A stretch of DNA of 6,176 nucleotides from Rhodocyclaceae bacterium (GTDB lineage Bacteria > Pseudomonadota > Gammaproteobacteria > Burkholderiales > Rhodocyclaceae). Location of the stretch: the NCBI GenBank assembly GCA_023253415.1, contig JALRGK010000006.1, positions 1 to 6,176 on the forward strand, read 5' to 3'. The notes beneath the pieces were generated by a model. That model was not told the DNA's origin and did not search any database. It saw nothing but the letters and a program-made list of their open reading frames with translations. A program made the position numbers and the translations under genes. Each line of letters begins with the position of its first letter. Position 1 is the stretch's first letter. This document shows, one piece after another, positions 6,002-6,176 of the stretch.

Positions 6002-6176
6002 TTAGAGTGCTTGCTGCAGTTCGTCACGGGTGACAACCGCCGTACCCAGTTTGCCGACCACAATACTGGCGGCCAGATTGGCCACACGAACGGCTTCGGG
6101 GTAATCCGCACCGCTCGCCAGCATCAGCGCCAGCGTGGCAATGACGGTATCACCCGCACCCGACACGTCGAATACT
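6002..6176 (-). CDS. hldA: D-glycero-beta-D-manno-heptose-7-phosphate kinase, C-terminal part (partial)
   Basis: Only the last 57 codons and the TAA stop are in the window; the gene continues past the right edge. The translation starts VFDVSGAGDTVIATLA, the PfkB-family anion-hole and catalytic-base motif (Asp in GAGD) in the form typical of RfaE/HldE heptose kinases, and continues with VANLAASIVVGKLGTA as in that family. The kinase phosphorylates C-1 of D-glycero-D-manno-heptose 7-phosphate in ADP-heptose synthesis. The frame ends about 50 residues after GAGD, so there is no C-terminal cytidylyltransferase domain: this is a separate kinase (HldA/RfaE1), and the adenylyltransferase (HldC/RfaE2) must be encoded elsewhere. 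It lies 20 bases before hldD, in the same pathway and operon. Confidence 0.92.
   Translation of the reverse strand, partial: VFDVSGAGDTVIATLALMLASGADYPEAVRVANLAASIVVGKLGTAVVTRDELQQAL

Overview
The window looks like a piece of a betaproteobacterial chromosome (G+C a little above half, judged by eye). The main reason is the leftward gene run hldA-hldD-cysM. Its heptose kinase is monofunctional, ending after the kinase domain, which is common in betaproteobacteria and differs from the fused HldE of enterobacteria. The species cannot be told from the sequence alone.

Layout, left to right. (1) 1-175: the 3' end of an IS3-family insertion sequence, with the last 52 codons of the transposase and a probable right terminal repeat. 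(2) 226-708, minus strand: an intact but unrecognised 160-residue acidic, cysteine-free protein. (3) 709-786: a short divergent promoter region with two overlapping, oppositely directed sigma70-like promoters. (4) 787-2151, plus strand: a TrpB2-type tryptophan synthase beta-like gene, full length except for one in-frame TGA at codon 139, exactly where the family has a conserved Trp (GAGQ-W-G). (5) 2166-2525, plus strand: a four-helix DUF486 membrane protein 14 bases after it, probably the same operon. (6) 2547-3026, minus strand: a Spy/CpxP-like periplasmic protein, convergent with DUF486. (7) 3091-3130: a bidirectional terminator. (8) 3138-3228, minus strand: tRNA-Ser(GGA) with encoded CCA and its own promoter at 3239-3268. 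(9) 3276-6176, minus strand: a tightly packed run of hldA (partial), hldD, cysM and a PolB-like DEDDy 3'-5' exonuclease, with gaps of 20 bases, a 23-base overlap and 11 bases.

Functionally, hldA and hldD make the ADP-heptose precursor of the LPS inner core, cysM makes cysteine, and the exonuclease is a nucleic-acid processing enzyme carried along in the run. The left part is the less settled half: an IS end sits about 50 bases from the end of an uncharacterised gene, and the neighbouring trpB2 carries a nonsense codon. I see no CRISPR array, phage module or evident new multi-gene system. The most notable signal is the UGA at the conserved Trp codon of trpB2.
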